Below are positions 26,103-34,993 of a stretch of DNA of 36,980 bases, piece by piece. Where the stretch lies: contig QYPT01000125.1 in the NCBI GenBank assembly GCA_007280125.1, forward strand, positions 1-36,980, read 5' to 3'. A program made the translations under genes and the position numbers. The notes beneath the pieces were generated by a model. That model did no database searches, was not told where the DNA came from, and saw nothing but the letters and a program-made list of their open reading frames with translations. Each line of letters opens with the position of its first letter. The first letter of the stretch is position 1. This DNA is from Streptomycetaceae bacterium. Its GTDB lineage: Bacteria > Actinomycetota > Actinomycetes > Nanopelagicales > Nanopelagicaceae.

Positions 26103-27332
26103 TTACCTCGTAAGTACATGAAAGACCGAAACGCCTTTTGGCCCAGAACCGACCACAACGAGCCCCAATTCCTTGGAGTAGGTAAAGGCAATGGGATTGG
26201 CGATGCCTGTGGCGCTATAGGCCCCAATAATGAGTCCATTTGCGCCAAAAATAAGGGCAAGTCCAACCCCTTTGCTTGCCTTCCATCCAGCCAGCCGCGG
26301 GATAGCTGACGTTGAAATAAAGAAAGCCCCCACCGATGTTGGTGAGATATCCGTAATAAGAGCGGGACTTTTTGCAAGAAAACGAGTAGTCCACGTTGGG
26401 ACAATTTTCGCATTAAACGTCGTCATGACCGCTTCACGTTTCTTTCCCGTCAAACTTTCGCCTCCAAGAAATAATGAATTGCTCGCGCTAAGCCAACTCC
26501 GAAATGCGCCTTGATTTGAACTTCGCACCACTGATGTTATTTTGCCTTTAGCTGTAATTGAAATTATCAAACCGTCTCGAGAGCCATTAAGGGTCTTGCC
26601 AGATATTGTTTCTGAACTGGCACCAACAATTACATAACTACCATCGGTTTTTTTCGCAATAGCGTTTATTTCAGTATCGCTTTTCCCGATGTATTGAACT
26701 TTGGAAAATACTCCATCCAATGACACTGAGGTAAAGAATCCCGCCTTGCCTGTAGTTGTTTGCACAGATCCAACAACTGCAATACCTGTCGGCGACACCG
26801 TTCCGCCTCCTACTAGAACTGGTACATTCATATCGTTAACTGATGTGCTGAGTAGCAGACCATCTGGAGAAATCTTCCACACAACAATTTCTGAAATATC
26901 ATTTCGTTGAGGTACTTCGACGTCAACGGTGACTGAATCTGGATTGAGCACAGAGGACGAGGTCACTTTTGTTGGTGGAATGATCGTTGGGTTTGACGAT
27001 GTGCCAAAGAGATAAATGTTTCCTAAAGTATCGGTAACTGCAGATGATGCAATGTTGAATTCTCCTTCATGAACAGGAAGAAGCCAGCGTGTTACGCCGC
27101 TCTCATCTATTGCACTTAGGAATGCATCTGCACCGGCTTCAGTAGGAATTGTTCCGTAAACATAGATAGTTTTACCTTGAGAAACTGCCCCCGTAATGCT
27201 TTGGTTGCTGGGCAGCGTGGCAATGGCGCTCATTGGTTTCACGGTAATTACCTTGGTAGCCGCTTGAGAGATTGTTGAAAACCCAAGCAAGCTAATAGAG
27301 ATTAGGGAGATAACTCCTACAAACTTTCGCAT
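26103..27332 (-). CDS. Secreted beta-propeller (SBBP-like repeat) protein of unknown function
   Basis: A 409-residue exported protein. Residues 1-24 are a Sec signal peptide ending in SQA-A. The rest is made of repeats of about 50-60 residues: DAFLSAIDESGVTRW, SEIVVWKISPDG, KAGFFTSVSLDG, DGLIISITAKGKI and EAVMTTFNAKIVPTW, each followed by a Gly-rich YVYG-, YLFG- or VIVG-like strand. This looks like SBBP-type beta-propeller blades. No catalytic motif is visible. Its ATG follows the proC stop with no gap, so it is probably co-transcribed with proC. Confidence 0.8.
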   Translation of the reverse strand: MRKFVGVISLISISLLGFSTISQAATKVITVKPMSAIATLPSNQSITGAVSQGKTIYVYGTIPTEAGADAFLSAIDESGVTRWLLPVHEGEFNIASSAVTDTLGNIYLFGTSSNPTIIPPTKVTSSSVLNPDSVTVDVEVPQRNDISEIVVWKISPDGLLLSTSVNDMNVPVLVGGGTVSPTGIAVVGSVQTTTGKAGFFTSVSLDGVFSKVQYIGKSDTEINAIAKKTDGSYVIVGASSETISGKTLNGSRDGLIISITAKGKITSVVRSSNQGAFRSWLSASNSLFLGGESLTGKKREAVMTTFNAKIVPTWTTRFLAKSPALITDISPTSVGAFFISTSAIPRLAGWKASKGVGLALIFGANGLIIGAYSATGIANPIAFTYSKELGLVVVGSGPKGVSVFHVLTR

Positions 27333-28145
27333 TCACGCCAATTCTTGTGATCGGTCGCGGGCTGCACGAATTGCATCTTTGATAATTTGAGTGAAGTTGG
27401 CTTGGTTAAATGATGCAAGACCTGCAGCAGTTGTGCCCTTTGGGCTTGTTACATTTTCCCGAAGAATAGTTGCACTCTTGCCTGAGGTGGTAAGGAGTTT
27501 TGCTGCACCCACCATGGTTTGGACACTCAGTTCTGTGGCAACTTCATGCGAGAGACCAAGCTCCTCTCCAGCCGAAACCATCGCTTCGATAAAGGCAAAG
27601 AAATAGGCAGGACCCGAGCCACTCATTGCAGTGACGGCATCCTGAAGGTCTTCTTCAACTTCAACTACTCGTCCCGTAGCCTCAAGGAAATCACGAACAA
27701 ATTGCGTGTAAGAATTCGAAACATTTGGGCCGGGAGAGATTGCAGCCATTCCCTCGCCCACCAGTGCAGGAGTATTTGGCATAACTCTAATTATTGGGTG
27801 AGCGCCATCAAGGTGCGATGCAATAAATGAAATCTTCTTGCCCGCTGCAAAGGTAACAATGAGCGTTTCTGGCTTTAGTGACTTCTTAATTTCATCCAAG
27901 AGCGAACCCATGTCTTGAGGCTTTACAACAAGTAATAAGGCCTGGGCTTGTGAAACGTTCTCTGCCAAAGAAGCGCTTCGCACTCCATACTTTGCAATTA
28001 GCTCATTGGCTCGGTCTTCACGTTTTTCCGAAATGGTAATCATTGAAGGTTGTACTCCGGATGTAATCAATGCACTGATTAGAGCCTCACCCATAATGCC
28101 TGCACCAATGACACCAATTGCTGTAGGTCTGAGTTCGCTCATCAT
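27333..28145 (-). CDS. proC: Pyrroline-5-carboxylate reductase
   Basis: The final enzyme of proline synthesis, reducing pyrroline-5-carboxylate with NAD(P)H. The 270-residue protein starts with the Rossmann motif IGVIGAGIMGEALI. It has VKPQDM, RVMPNTPALVGEGM and the C-terminal signature MSGSGPAYFFAFIEAM with NVTSPKGTTAAGL. I chose the ATG at 28145 because a TAACCT hexamer ends 6 nt before it; a second ATG at 28142 would also serve. An in-frame TTG at 28151 overlaps the spacer region and is unlikely. Confidence 0.95.
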   Translation of the reverse strand: MMSELRPTAIGVIGAGIMGEALISALITSGVQPSMITISEKREDRANELIAKYGVRSASLAENVSQAQALLLVVKPQDMGSLLDEIKKSLKPETLIVTFAAGKKISFIASHLDGAHPIIRVMPNTPALVGEGMAAISPGPNVSNSYTQFVRDFLEATGRVVEVEEDLQDAVTAMSGSGPAYFFAFIEAMVSAGEELGLSHEVATELSVQTMVGAAKLLTTSGKSATILRENVTSPKGTTAAGLASFNQANFTQIIKDAIRAARDRSQELA

Positions 28146-28151
28146 GAGCAA

Positions 28152-28157
28152 AGGTTA
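28152..28157 (-). promoter_or_regulatory. Candidate -10 element for proC
   Basis: TAACCT on the minus strand ends 6 nt before the ATG at 28145, implying leaderless transcription. Confidence 0.5.
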
Positions 28158-28192
28158 CCTTGTAGTGATGTGCGCATTCATGGAATACCCCG

Positions 28193-28198
28193 TAGGCT
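28193..28198 (+). promoter_or_regulatory. Candidate -10 element for the Cys-rich protein gene
   Basis: TAGGCT ends 8 nt before the ATG at 28207 and favours that start over ATGs at 28144 and 28168. Confidence 0.5.
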
Positions 28199-28206
28199 CT
28201 GCAACT

Positions 28207-29016
28207 ATGTCTGAAGTCAAGCCAGGATTTGCCCGTGATTGGATTGAATTCGCCGACCCCAATGATGATCTCGCTATCTATAAATGCGATCTGACCTGGC
28301 TAACTTCCTATTGGACTTGCATCTACGGTGATGGTTGTAAGGGTGTCTTCGCTGACCGCCCAAATGATGGATGTTGCACTGAGGGTGCGATGTACACCGA
28401 TGAAGATGACGAAGCAAAAGTTCTCGCAACCGCTGCACACCTAACTCCTGAAATGTGGCAGTTCTTCAATCAAGCTCAACCAAAGAAACAACGTGGACCA
28501 CTTCGAGTCAGCGAAAGCGATGAAGACAACGAACGCAAGACTCGAAAAATTGATGGCTCATGTATTTTCCTTAACCGAAAAGGTTACGAAGCTGAAGGCT
28601 TCACTGGTTCCTTTGGATGCGTACTCCATCACTTAGCGCAAAAGGAAGGCCGACATTTCGTTGATACAAAACCTGATGTGTGTTGGCAACTACCTCTTCG
28701 CCGAAGTTTTGAAACTCGCGAAGTTGGAGAGCGCGAATATTCAATCACTGTAATTGGAGAATACGAAAGACTTGCTTGGGGCGATGGCGGAGATGACTTC
28801 GACTGGTACTGCACCAGTAATACAGAAGCCCACGTTGGAATCGAGCCTGTTTATCTTTCAAACCGCACCGAACTCATAGCCCTGATGAGCCAAGACTCAT
28901 ACGATATTTTGGCTCGCCATTGCGATGACCGGGTTGCAGCAATTAAGGAAATAGATCGCCGCACGCTTCCGCTCTTTGTCATCACTCACCCAGCCACTTT
29001 GGGTGCAGGTAAATAG
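28207..29016 (+). CDS. Conserved Cys-rich protein of unknown function
   Basis: A 269-residue cytoplasmic protein with no signal peptide. Cysteines occur at 27, 38, 44, 56 and 57 (YKCDL, WTCIYGDGCKG, DGCCTEGA), then at 119 (DGSCIFLNRKGY), 138 (FGCVLHHLA) and 159 (DVCWQLPLRR), and two more near the C-terminus. The CC-x-E-G and C-x-F-L-N-R-x-G motifs recall YkgJ/DUF3109-like cysteine-cluster proteins that are thought to bind metal, but I cannot assign the family firmly. It is divergent from proC and ends 26 nt before radA. The start is chosen from the TAGGCT element and from the conserved-looking sequence beginning MSEVKPGFARDW. Confidence 0.8.
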   Translation: MSEVKPGFARDWIEFADPNDDLAIYKCDLTWLTSYWTCIYGDGCKGVFADRPNDGCCTEGAMYTDEDDEAKVLATAAHLTPEMWQFFNQAQPKKQRGPLRVSESDEDNERKTRKIDGSCIFLNRKGYEAEGFTGSFGCVLHHLAQKEGRHFVDTKPDVCWQLPLRRSFETREVGEREYSITVIGEYERLAWGDGGDDFDWYCTSNTEAHVGIEPVYLSNRTELIALMSQDSYDILARHCDDRVAAIKEIDRRTLPLFVITHPATLGAGK

Positions 29017-29030
29017 TCAGTTAGTCGCTC

Positions 29031-29036
29031 TACTCT
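29031..29036 (+). promoter_or_regulatory. Candidate -10 element for radA-mutY
   Basis: TACTCT ends 6 nt before the radA ATG at 29043, without a Shine-Dalgarno sequence. Confidence 0.5.
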
Positions 29037-29042
29037 GTAGCC

Positions 29043-30410
29043 ATGGCTAAACCCGAGAAAGATCCCTTCCGCTGCGTTGAATGCGGATGGACCACCAATA
29101 AATGGGTGGGGCGCTGCGGAGAATGTCAGGTTTGGGGAAGCGTCGAAGAAATCGCTGCGCCCAAACGACTTTCGTTAGTTCCTGGCGCAGTAACTCATGC
29201 TGCAACACCTATTGGTGAGGTTGATCTTTCCAGCGCATCTGCGCGATCAACTGGCGTCACCGAATTAGATCGAGTTCTCGGCGGTGGTTTAGTTCCAGGA
29301 GCAGCGATCTTATTAGCTGGCGAACCAGGTGTAGGAAAATCAACACTCTTACTTACAGTGGCTGCACAGAGTGCATCTCGTGGAATTCGCGCGCTGTATA
29401 TCAGCGGCGAAGAGTCGGCATCACAGGTGCGCCTTCGTGCTGAAAGGATTGGCGCAGTTGATCCACTTCTTTATTTAGCGTCCGAGAATGATCTTGGCGC
29501 AGTCATTTCACATATCGATACTGTTAAACCTAACTTACTTATCATCGACAGTATCCAAACAATGAGCAGTGGCGCTGCTGATGGAGCTGCTGGAGGTGTT
29601 ACTCAAGTTCGCGAAGTTGCAGGTGCCCTTATTCGATTAGCTAAAGATCGAGACATAACTCTCTTGCTCGTCGGGCACGTCACAAAAGATGGATCCATTG
29701 CCGGCCCCCGTTTGCTTGAACATATTGTGGATGTTGTATTGCAATTTGAAGGAGAACGTCATTCGCGATTAAGGCTTATCCGCGCAACAAAGAATCGTTT
29801 TGGTGCCAGTGATGAAGTTGGGTGTTTTGATTTACATGATGGCGGAATCGAAAGCGTTGCTGATCCAACAGGGTTATTTACAACAAGACATACTGAACCT
29901 GTCCCCGGTACCTGCGTAACTGTTACGCTCGAGGGTCGACGCCCATTGTTAGCTGAAATTCAAGCGCTTGTAGGTTTAGGTCGCGAAAACGATTTTGGAA
30001 ACGCTCGTCGCGTAACAAGTGGATTAGATGCCGCACGAACTTCCATGACGTTGGCGGTCCTAGAACTTCGTGCAAATATTCGCATTGCTGGCAGAGATGT
30101 CTATGCAGCAACTGTCGGCGGAATGAAGATGACCGAACCAGCAGCCGATCTCGCATTGGCATTGGCTGTTGCCTCTGCTGCTAAGGGATTAGCGCTACCT
30201 GGCGATCTCGTCGCAATCGGCGAAGTAGGCCTTGCCGGGGAGATTCGAAAGGTCAGCGGCGTAGGTCGTCGCTTAGCTGAAGCCCATCGCCTTGGATTCA
30301 AGCGAGCCCTGGTACCACTAGGCAGCGATACAAAAATTGAGGGCATGGAAATTGTTGAAGTATCACGGCTGGATCAAGCACTGAGCCGAGTCAAGATTTC
30401 TGGAGAATGA
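29043..30410 (+). CDS. radA: DNA repair protein RadA (Sms)
   Basis: A RecA-like ATPase that drives branch migration of recombination intermediates. The 455-residue protein begins with a zinc finger (CVECGWTTNKWVGRCGEC). It has Walker A GEPGVGKS at residues 93-100, Walker B LLIIDSIQTM and the RadA-specific KNRFG motif (RATKNRFGASDEVG). The C-terminal 170 residues form the Lon-protease-like domain, with DLALALAVASA. Its stop overlaps the mutY ATG (ATGA), coupling two DNA-repair genes. Confidence 0.97.
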   Translation: MAKPEKDPFRCVECGWTTNKWVGRCGECQVWGSVEEIAAPKRLSLVPGAVTHAATPIGEVDLSSASARSTGVTELDRVLGGGLVPGAAILLAGEPGVGKSTLLLTVAAQSASRGIRALYISGEESASQVRLRAERIGAVDPLLYLASENDLGAVISHIDTVKPNLLIIDSIQTMSSGAADGAAGGVTQVREVAGALIRLAKDRDITLLLVGHVTKDGSIAGPRLLEHIVDVVLQFEGERHSRLRLIRATKNRFGASDEVGCFDLHDGGIESVADPTGLFTTRHTEPVPGTCVTVTLEGRRPLLAEIQALVGLGRENDFGNARRVTSGLDAARTSMTLAVLELRANIRIAGRDVYAATVGGMKMTEPAADLALALAVASAAKGLALPGDLVAIGEVGLAGEIRKVSGVGRRLAEAHRLGFKRALVPLGSDTKIEGMEIVEVSRLDQALSRVKISGE

Positions 30411-31261
30411 GCTCAGTAGAGAAAGAAATCTTGTTCTGGTTTGAAAGAAACGAACGAGATTTACCATGGCGAAAGACAACTCCTTGGGGAGTGATGGTCA
30501 GTGAATTTATGTTGCAACAAACACCAGTCAGCCGTGTGCTTCCTAAATGGAATGAATGGATGGAACGTTGGCCAACCCCTGCAGATCTTGCAGCGGCGAG
30601 TACTGCGGATGTGATTACCGCTTGGGGTCGACTTGGGTATCCACGCCGTTGCCTACGTCTTCATGAAAGTTCAAAAATAATAGCTGCGGATTTTGATAAC
30701 GAGGTACCCAAAAATGAGGAGGTTCTTAGAACTCTTCCGGGTGTTGGCGAATACACCGCTGCTGCAATTGTCGCTTTTGCCTACCAGGAACCTTCTCTTG
30801 TTCTTGATGTAAACATCCGCCGAGTTTTTGGCCGAGTTTTCGATGGAGTCCAGCATCCAATTGGAACACCGACAAATGCCGAACGTGCTCATCGCAGGGA
30901 GTTAATTCCCTCGGAAGGTGCTCATGTGTGGGCTGCGGCAACAATGGAACTTGGCGCCATCGTTTGCACTTCTCGAAGTCCGCAATGTCATGAATGTCCT
31001 GTTATGGGTTTCTGTAAATGGCGCGCAAATGGTTTTCCAGAGTCTGTGCAGATTAGAAAGACTCAAGAATGGCACGGGACCGATCGTCAATGTCGGGGCA
31101 CAATCGTGCAAGCACTTCGGGAGAGCCCTTCACTCTCAAATCTTTCATTGAAGGAAATCTGGCACGATGATTCACAAGTAGAGAGAGCCCTTGCCGGGTT
31201 ACTCAAGGACGGACTTATCTGGATTAATGCAGAAGCTCATTACGCGTTACCTGCCAAATAA
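30407..31261 (+). CDS. mutY: A/G-specific adenine glycosylase
   Basis: Removes adenine mispaired with 8-oxoguanine. The 284-residue protein has catalytic Glu33 in VSEFMLQQTPV, the helix-hairpin-helix LPGVGEYTAAAI near residue 110 and catalytic Asp134 in VLDVNIRRVF. The iron-sulfur loop C-x6-C-x2-C-x5-C is present (CTSRSPQCHECPVMGFC). The C-terminal NUDIX-like domain of E. coli MutY is largely absent, as is common in short actinobacterial forms. It is translationally coupled to radA. Confidence 0.96.
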   Translation: MSSVEKEILFWFERNERDLPWRKTTPWGVMVSEFMLQQTPVSRVLPKWNEWMERWPTPADLAAASTADVITAWGRLGYPRRCLRLHESSKIIAADFDNEVPKNEEVLRTLPGVGEYTAAAIVAFAYQEPSLVLDVNIRRVFGRVFDGVQHPIGTPTNAERAHRRELIPSEGAHVWAAATMELGAIVCTSRSPQCHECPVMGFCKWRANGFPESVQIRKTQEWHGTDRQCRGTIVQALRESPSLSNLSLKEIWHDDSQVERALAGLLKDGLIWINAEAHYALPAK

Positions 31262-31285
31262 TTTCTGCCTTTATTGAAATGCCTC

Positions 31286-31291
31286 TAGGCT
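31286..31291 (+). promoter_or_regulatory. Candidate -10 element for the DedA/VTT-like gene
   Basis: TAGGCT ends 6 nt before the GTG at 31298, and supports this GTG as the start. Confidence 0.5.
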
Positions 31292-31297
31292 CAGCCT

Positions 31298-31855
31298 GTG
31301 TCTAGTTATCTACTTGCTGGTTTGGTCATCGTTTTGGCTAATCTCATTCCAGCTTTTGCGCCACCCACGTGGGCCATTCTTGTTTATTTTTCATTTGGGT
31401 ATCACCTGCATTCAATCCCGTTAATTCTGATTGGTGTTCTCTCAGCAACGCTCGGTCGTGCGGTACTTGCTTTACTTTTCAGAGCACTCGCTCCATATTT
31501 GCCACGTGGTTACGTGACAAATCTCGAAAACCTTGGTTCTCGAATCACCACTGATTCAAGGAGCACTGCGGGCCTATTTTTTCTATTCTTTCTATCGCCC
31601 ATTAGTTCAGCACAGCTTTTTGAAGCCGCGGGCATCATCAAGCAAATAGCTTTAAAGCCTTTGCTCATCGCCTTTGCTATTGGTCGCACTGTGAGCTACT
31701 CGATATATGTAACTGGGGCGCAGGCACTGCAAGCCACAACCCTTGGCCAGCTTTTATTTAAGGAGCTAACCTCGCCTTTATCAATCGCTGTGCAAATTGC
31801 ATTTATCCTGGGGCTAGTCGCCTTAGGAAATATTAAATGGAAAGAGCAACTTTAA
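31298..31855 (+). CDS. DedA/VTT-like membrane protein
   Basis: A 185-residue integral membrane protein starting with GTG. It has about five hydrophobic segments, including LLAGLVIVLANLIPAF, AILVYFSFG, IPLILIGVLSATLG and the C-terminal IAVQIAFILGLVALG. The central FLFFLSPISSAQLFEAAGI resembles the F-x-x-P-...-AG signature of the VTT/DedA lipid-scramblase-related family. The family assignment is tentative. The last 4 nt overlap the end of clpC on the opposite strand. Its neighbours give no clear functional clue. Confidence 0.78.
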   Translation: MSSYLLAGLVIVLANLIPAFAPPTWAILVYFSFGYHLHSIPLILIGVLSATLGRAVLALLFRALAPYLPRGYVTNLENLGSRITTDSRSTAGLFFLFFLSPISSAQLFEAAGIIKQIALKPLLIAFAIGRTVSYSIYVTGAQALQATTLGQLLFKELTSPLSIAVQIAFILGLVALGNIKWKEQL

Positions 31856-34353
31856 ACTGTTGGTGCTTCCGTTAAGTCCCCTGGAGTATCAGGCATCAGC
31901 GCTTTTGGTGATCCAGCGAAAGTAAATTTCGCTTCGGCGCCTTCTCCTTCGACATCCACAACGATAATTTCACCGGCTTTGAGATCTCCAAAGAGAATCT
32001 TCTCCGACAAATTATCTTCAATTTCGCGTTGAATGGTACGACGCAATGGACGCGCACCCATCAATGGGTCGTAACCTCGAGCAGCAAGAAGTTCTTTCGC
32101 TGCAGGTGTTAGCTCGATGCCCATATCTTTTGCCTTCAGGCGATCATCAAGATTGGTGATCATAAGGTCCACAATCTGAATAATCTCCAACTTGGTGAGC
32201 TGGTGGAAGACGATGATGTCATCAATACGGTTTAGGAATTCTGGGCGGAAATGAGTTTTGAGTTCATCTCCAACCTTTCCTTTCATTCGCTCGTAGTTGC
32301 TTAACTCATCTTCAGAGTTTGCAAAGCCAAGGCCCGCGCCCTTTGAAATATCACGAGTACCAAGGTTGGTCGTCATGATGATGACAGTGTTCTTAAAATC
32401 GACAACGCGTCCTTGTGCATCAGTTAGGCGGCCATCTTCTAGAACCTGAAGCAAAGAGTTGAAAATATCTGGGTGAGCTTTTTCGATTTCATCAAAAAGC
32501 ACAACAGAGAAAGGCTTACGACGAACTTTTTCAGTGAGTTGTCCGCCCTCGTCGTATCCGACGAATCCTGGAGGTGCACCGAACAGACGTGAGGCCGTAT
32601 GGCGCTCAGAATATTCAGACATATCCAATTGAATAAGTGAGTCAGCGCTACCAAATAGGAATGCAGCAAGAGTGCGTGAAAGTTCAGTCTTACCAACACC
32701 TGAAGGGCCAGCAAAAATGAACGATCCACCTGGGCGCTTTGGATCTTTCAATCCAGCGCGTGTACGACGGATTGCTTGTGAAAGTGCCTTAATCGCTTGG
32801 TCTTGACCAATAACACGACGATGCAATTCATCTTCCATGCGTAGCAAACGAGCAGTTTCCTCTTCAGTTAACTTGAAGACTGGGATGCCGGTTGCAATGG
32901 AGAGAACTTCAGCGATGAGTTCTTCATCAACCTCAGTCACCATGTCAAGATCGCCTGCTTTCCAGGTCTTCTCGCGCTCAGCTTTTTCAAGGATCAAATT
33001 CTTTTCTGTATCGCGAAGTGCGGCAGCCTTTTCAAAATCCTGGCCGTCAATGGCGGATTCCTTCTCTTTGCGAACCTTTGCAATCTTGTCATCAAATTCA
33101 CGAAGCTCTGGTGGAGCGGTCATGCGACGAATGCGCAAGCGCGAACCAGCTTCGTCAATGAGGTCAATTGCCTTATCTGGCAAGAAACGATCTGAAACGT
33201 AACGATCTGCAAGAGTCGCAGCTGAAACAAGTGCAGCATCCGAAATAGAAACTCGGTGATGTGTCTCGTAGCGATCGCGTAGACCTTTAAGAATTTCAAT
33301 GGTGTGCTCAAGTGATGGCTCGGCAACTTGGATAGGTTGGAAGCGGCGCTCAAGTGCAGCATCCTTTTCAAGGTGCTTGCGGTATTCATCCAAAGTTGTG
33401 GCACCAATTGTCTGGAGTTCGCCACGTGCAAGCATTGGCTTCAAGATGCTTGCGGCATCAATTGCACCCTCTGCTGCTCCCGCACCAACGAGAGTATGAA
33501 TCTCATCGATGAAAAGAATAATGTCTCCGCGAGTGCGGATTTCTTTCAAGACCTTCTTTAGGCGCTCTTCAAAATCTCCACGGTAGCGACTACCTGCAAC
33601 AAGTGCACCAAGGTCAAGTGAATAAACCTGCTTATCTTTCAAAGTTTCTGGGACATCGCCCTTAACGATTGATTGTGCAAGACCTTCTACAACAGCGGTC
33701 TTACCAACACCTGGTTCGCCAATTAATACTGGGTTGTTCTTTGTGCGACGCGAAAGAACCTGCATTACGCGTTCGATCTCTTTTTCGCGCCCGATAACAG
33801 GATCAAGTTTTCCTTCGCGAGCAGCCTGTGTGAGGTTACGTCCAAATTGATCAAGGATGAGTGAGGTTGCTGGAGTTCCTTCTGCTGGTCCACCAGTTGT
33901 TACTGTTTCTTTTCCTTGGTAGCCAGAAAGAAGTTGAATAACTTGTTGACGAACTCGAGCGAGATCCGCACCGAGCTTGATAAGGACTTGAGCGGCAACG
34001 TCTTCGCCTTCTCGAATTAACCCGAGCAAAATATGTTCTGTACCGATGTAGTTATGTCCCAACTGCAACGCTTCACGAAGTGAAAGTTCTAAAACCTTCT
34101 TCGCGCGCGGAGTAAAAGGAATGTGCCCACTAGGTGCTTGTTGGCCTTGGCCGATAATTTCTTCAACTTGTGATCGCACTGCCTCAAGAGAAATTCCAAG
34201 GGATTCCATCGCCTTAGCGGCAACGCCTTCACCTTCATGGATAAGTCCAAGGAGAATGTGCTCTGTGCCGATGTAATTGTGATTGAGCATGCGTGCCTCT
34301 TCTTGAGCCAGGACTACTACGCGTCGGGCTCGGTCTGTAAAGCGCTCAAACAT
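31852..34353 (-). CDS. clpC: ATP-dependent Clp protease ATP-binding subunit ClpC
   Basis: A Hsp100 unfoldase that feeds proteins to ClpP. The 833-residue protein has two N-terminal Clp repeats ([18 protein letters not shown] and a second at about residues 80-140). AAA domain 1 has Walker A GEPGVGKT near 212, a coiled-coil middle region with a UVR-like segment lies near residues 420-460, and AAA domain 2 has [10 protein letters not shown] near 548. The ATG at 34353 follows an AGAAGGAG ribosome-binding site; a TTG one codon earlier is not needed. A TAGGCT hexamer lies 34 nt upstream of the ATG. Confidence 0.97.
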   Translation of the reverse strand: MFERFTDRARRVVVLAQEEARMLNHNYIGTEHILLGLIHEGEGVAAKAMESLGISLEAVRSQVEEIIGQGQQAPSGHIPFTPRAKKVLELSLREALQLGHNYIGTEHILLGLIREGEDVAAQVLIKLGADLARVRQQVIQLLSGYQGKETVTTGGPAEGTPATSLILDQFGRNLTQAAREGKLDPVIGREKEIERVMQVLSRRTKNNPVLIGEPGVGKTAVVEGLAQSIVKGDVPETLKDKQVYSLDLGALVAGSRYRGDFEERLKKVLKEIRTRGDIILFIDEIHTLVGAGAAEGAIDAASILKPMLARGELQTIGATTLDEYRKHLEKDAALERRFQPIQVAEPSLEHTIEILKGLRDRYETHHRVSISDAALVSAATLADRYVSDRFLPDKAIDLIDEAGSRLRIRRMTAPPELREFDDKIAKVRKEKESAIDGQDFEKAAALRDTEKNLILEKAEREKTWKAGDLDMVTEVDEELIAEVLSIATGIPVFKLTEEETARLLRMEDELHRRVIGQDQAIKALSQAIRRTRAGLKDPKRPGGSFIFAGPSGVGKTELSRTLAAFLFGSADSLIQLDMSEYSERHTASRLFGAPPGFVGYDEGGQLTEKVRRKPFSVVLFDEIEKAHPDIFNSLLQVLEDGRLTDAQGRVVDFKNTVIIMTTNLGTRDISKGAGLGFANSEDELSNYERMKGKVGDELKTHFRPEFLNRIDDIIVFHQLTKLEIIQIVDLMITNLDDRLKAKDMGIELTPAAKELLAARGYDPLMGARPLRRTIQREIEDNLSEKILFGDLKAGEIIVVDVEGEGAEAKFTFAGSPKALMPDTPGDLTEAPTV

Positions 34354-34359
34354 CAAGGA

Positions 34360-34367
34360 CTCCTTCT
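34360..34367 (-). promoter_or_regulatory. Ribosome-binding site of clpC
   Basis: AGAAGGAG on the minus strand lies 6 nt before the clpC ATG, showing that this transcript, unlike many neighbours, has a leader. Confidence 0.75.
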
Positions 34368-34387
34368 GTGGAACTCGTTAGTCTCTA

Positions 34388-34393
34388 AGCCTA
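34388..34393 (-). promoter_or_regulatory. Candidate -10 element for clpC
   Basis: TAGGCT on the minus strand would place transcription start about 28 nt before the ATG, consistent with the ribosome-binding site between them. The hairpin at 34401-34415 falls just upstream. Confidence 0.45.
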
Positions 34394-34400
34394 ATGCCAT

Positions 34401-34415
34401 GCGGGCACAGCCTGC
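34401..34415. repeat. Short inverted repeat upstream of clpC
   Basis: GCGGGC-ACA-GCCTGC forms a six-pair stem with one G-T wobble and a 3-nt loop. It lies where a -35 element or operator would be for clpC. There is no following T run in either direction, so it is not a convincing terminator. It does not match a clear ClgR or HspR consensus by eye. Confidence 0.35.
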
Positions 34416-34445
34416 GAGGCGGTCTTATCGCTCACTCCTATAACC

Positions 34446-34487
34446 CTAGATATGGGCGATTTATGCCCCAAACCTGGCTAGATATAG
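34446..34487. repeat. Two direct copies of CTAGATATRG upstream of clpC
   Basis: CTAGATATGG at 34446-34455 and CTAGATATAG at 34478-34487 are 32 bp apart, about three helical turns, in the gap between argA and clpC. They could be regulator-binding sites; no known operator was recognised. Confidence 0.35.
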
Positions 34488-34495
34488 AGGTTTAA

Positions 34496-34993
34496 CTAGA
34501 GGTGCTTGAGCATTCGGGTATTCCCCAGGGTATTGGGCTTGACGCTCTCCAAATCGAGGAATTCAGCGATACCTGTGTCATATGAATGCAGAAGCTGCTT
34601 GTACACCTCTGGCTCCACGGGGGTGCCTTCAATTTCCTCAAAACCATGGCGACCAAAGAACTGAGTCTCAAAAGTTAGGCAGAAGATTCTTGATACTCCG
34701 ATATCACGCGCCCGAGAAATGATCGCTTCAAGAATGAGGTGACCGACACCGTTCCTGCGCAAATGTTCTGCAACTGCAACCGTGCGCACTTCGGCAAGAT
34801 CCTCCCAAAGTACGTGGAGTGCGCCGCAACCAACTACTTCATTGTTTTCAATTGCGACAGTAAATTCCTGAACGCTCTCATACAAAGTTACCGTCTCCTT
34901 CGAAAGCAGGCGGCCTTGAGGAGCATATGTATCAATGATCTTGCGAATGCCTTTGATATCTGTTGATCTTGCGGGGCGAATCTCAATCATCAT
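34496..34993 (-). CDS. argA: Amino-acid N-acetyltransferase (N-acetylglutamate synthase, actinobacterial short type)
   Basis: A 165-residue GNAT acetyltransferase that resembles mycobacterial Rv2747, which acetylates glutamate or glutamine to start arginine synthesis. Conserved blocks are VVGCGALHVLWEDLAEVRT, the acetyl-CoA loop RRNGVGHLIL, LTFETQFFGRHGFEEI and the tail LDLESVKPNTLGNTRML. The last is distinctive for this family. It lacks the kinase-like domain of E. coli ArgA. Two ATG codons start it (34993 and 34990); the first shares a base with the lysS stop. Confidence 0.92.
   Translation of the reverse strand: MMIEIRPARSTDIKGIRKIIDTYAPQGRLLSKETVTLYESVQEFTVAIENNEVVGCGALHVLWEDLAEVRTVAVAEHLRRNGVGHLILEAIISRARDIGVSRIFCLTFETQFFGRHGFEEIEGTPVEPEVYKQLLHSYDTGIAEFLDLESVKPNTLGNTRMLKHL

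Noticed and set aside
28006-28206. Upstream extension of the Cys-rich protein gene into proC
   Set aside because: The first 67 codons would lie antisense to proC. The TAGGCT hexamer and the sequence beginning MSEVKPG point to the ATG at 28207.
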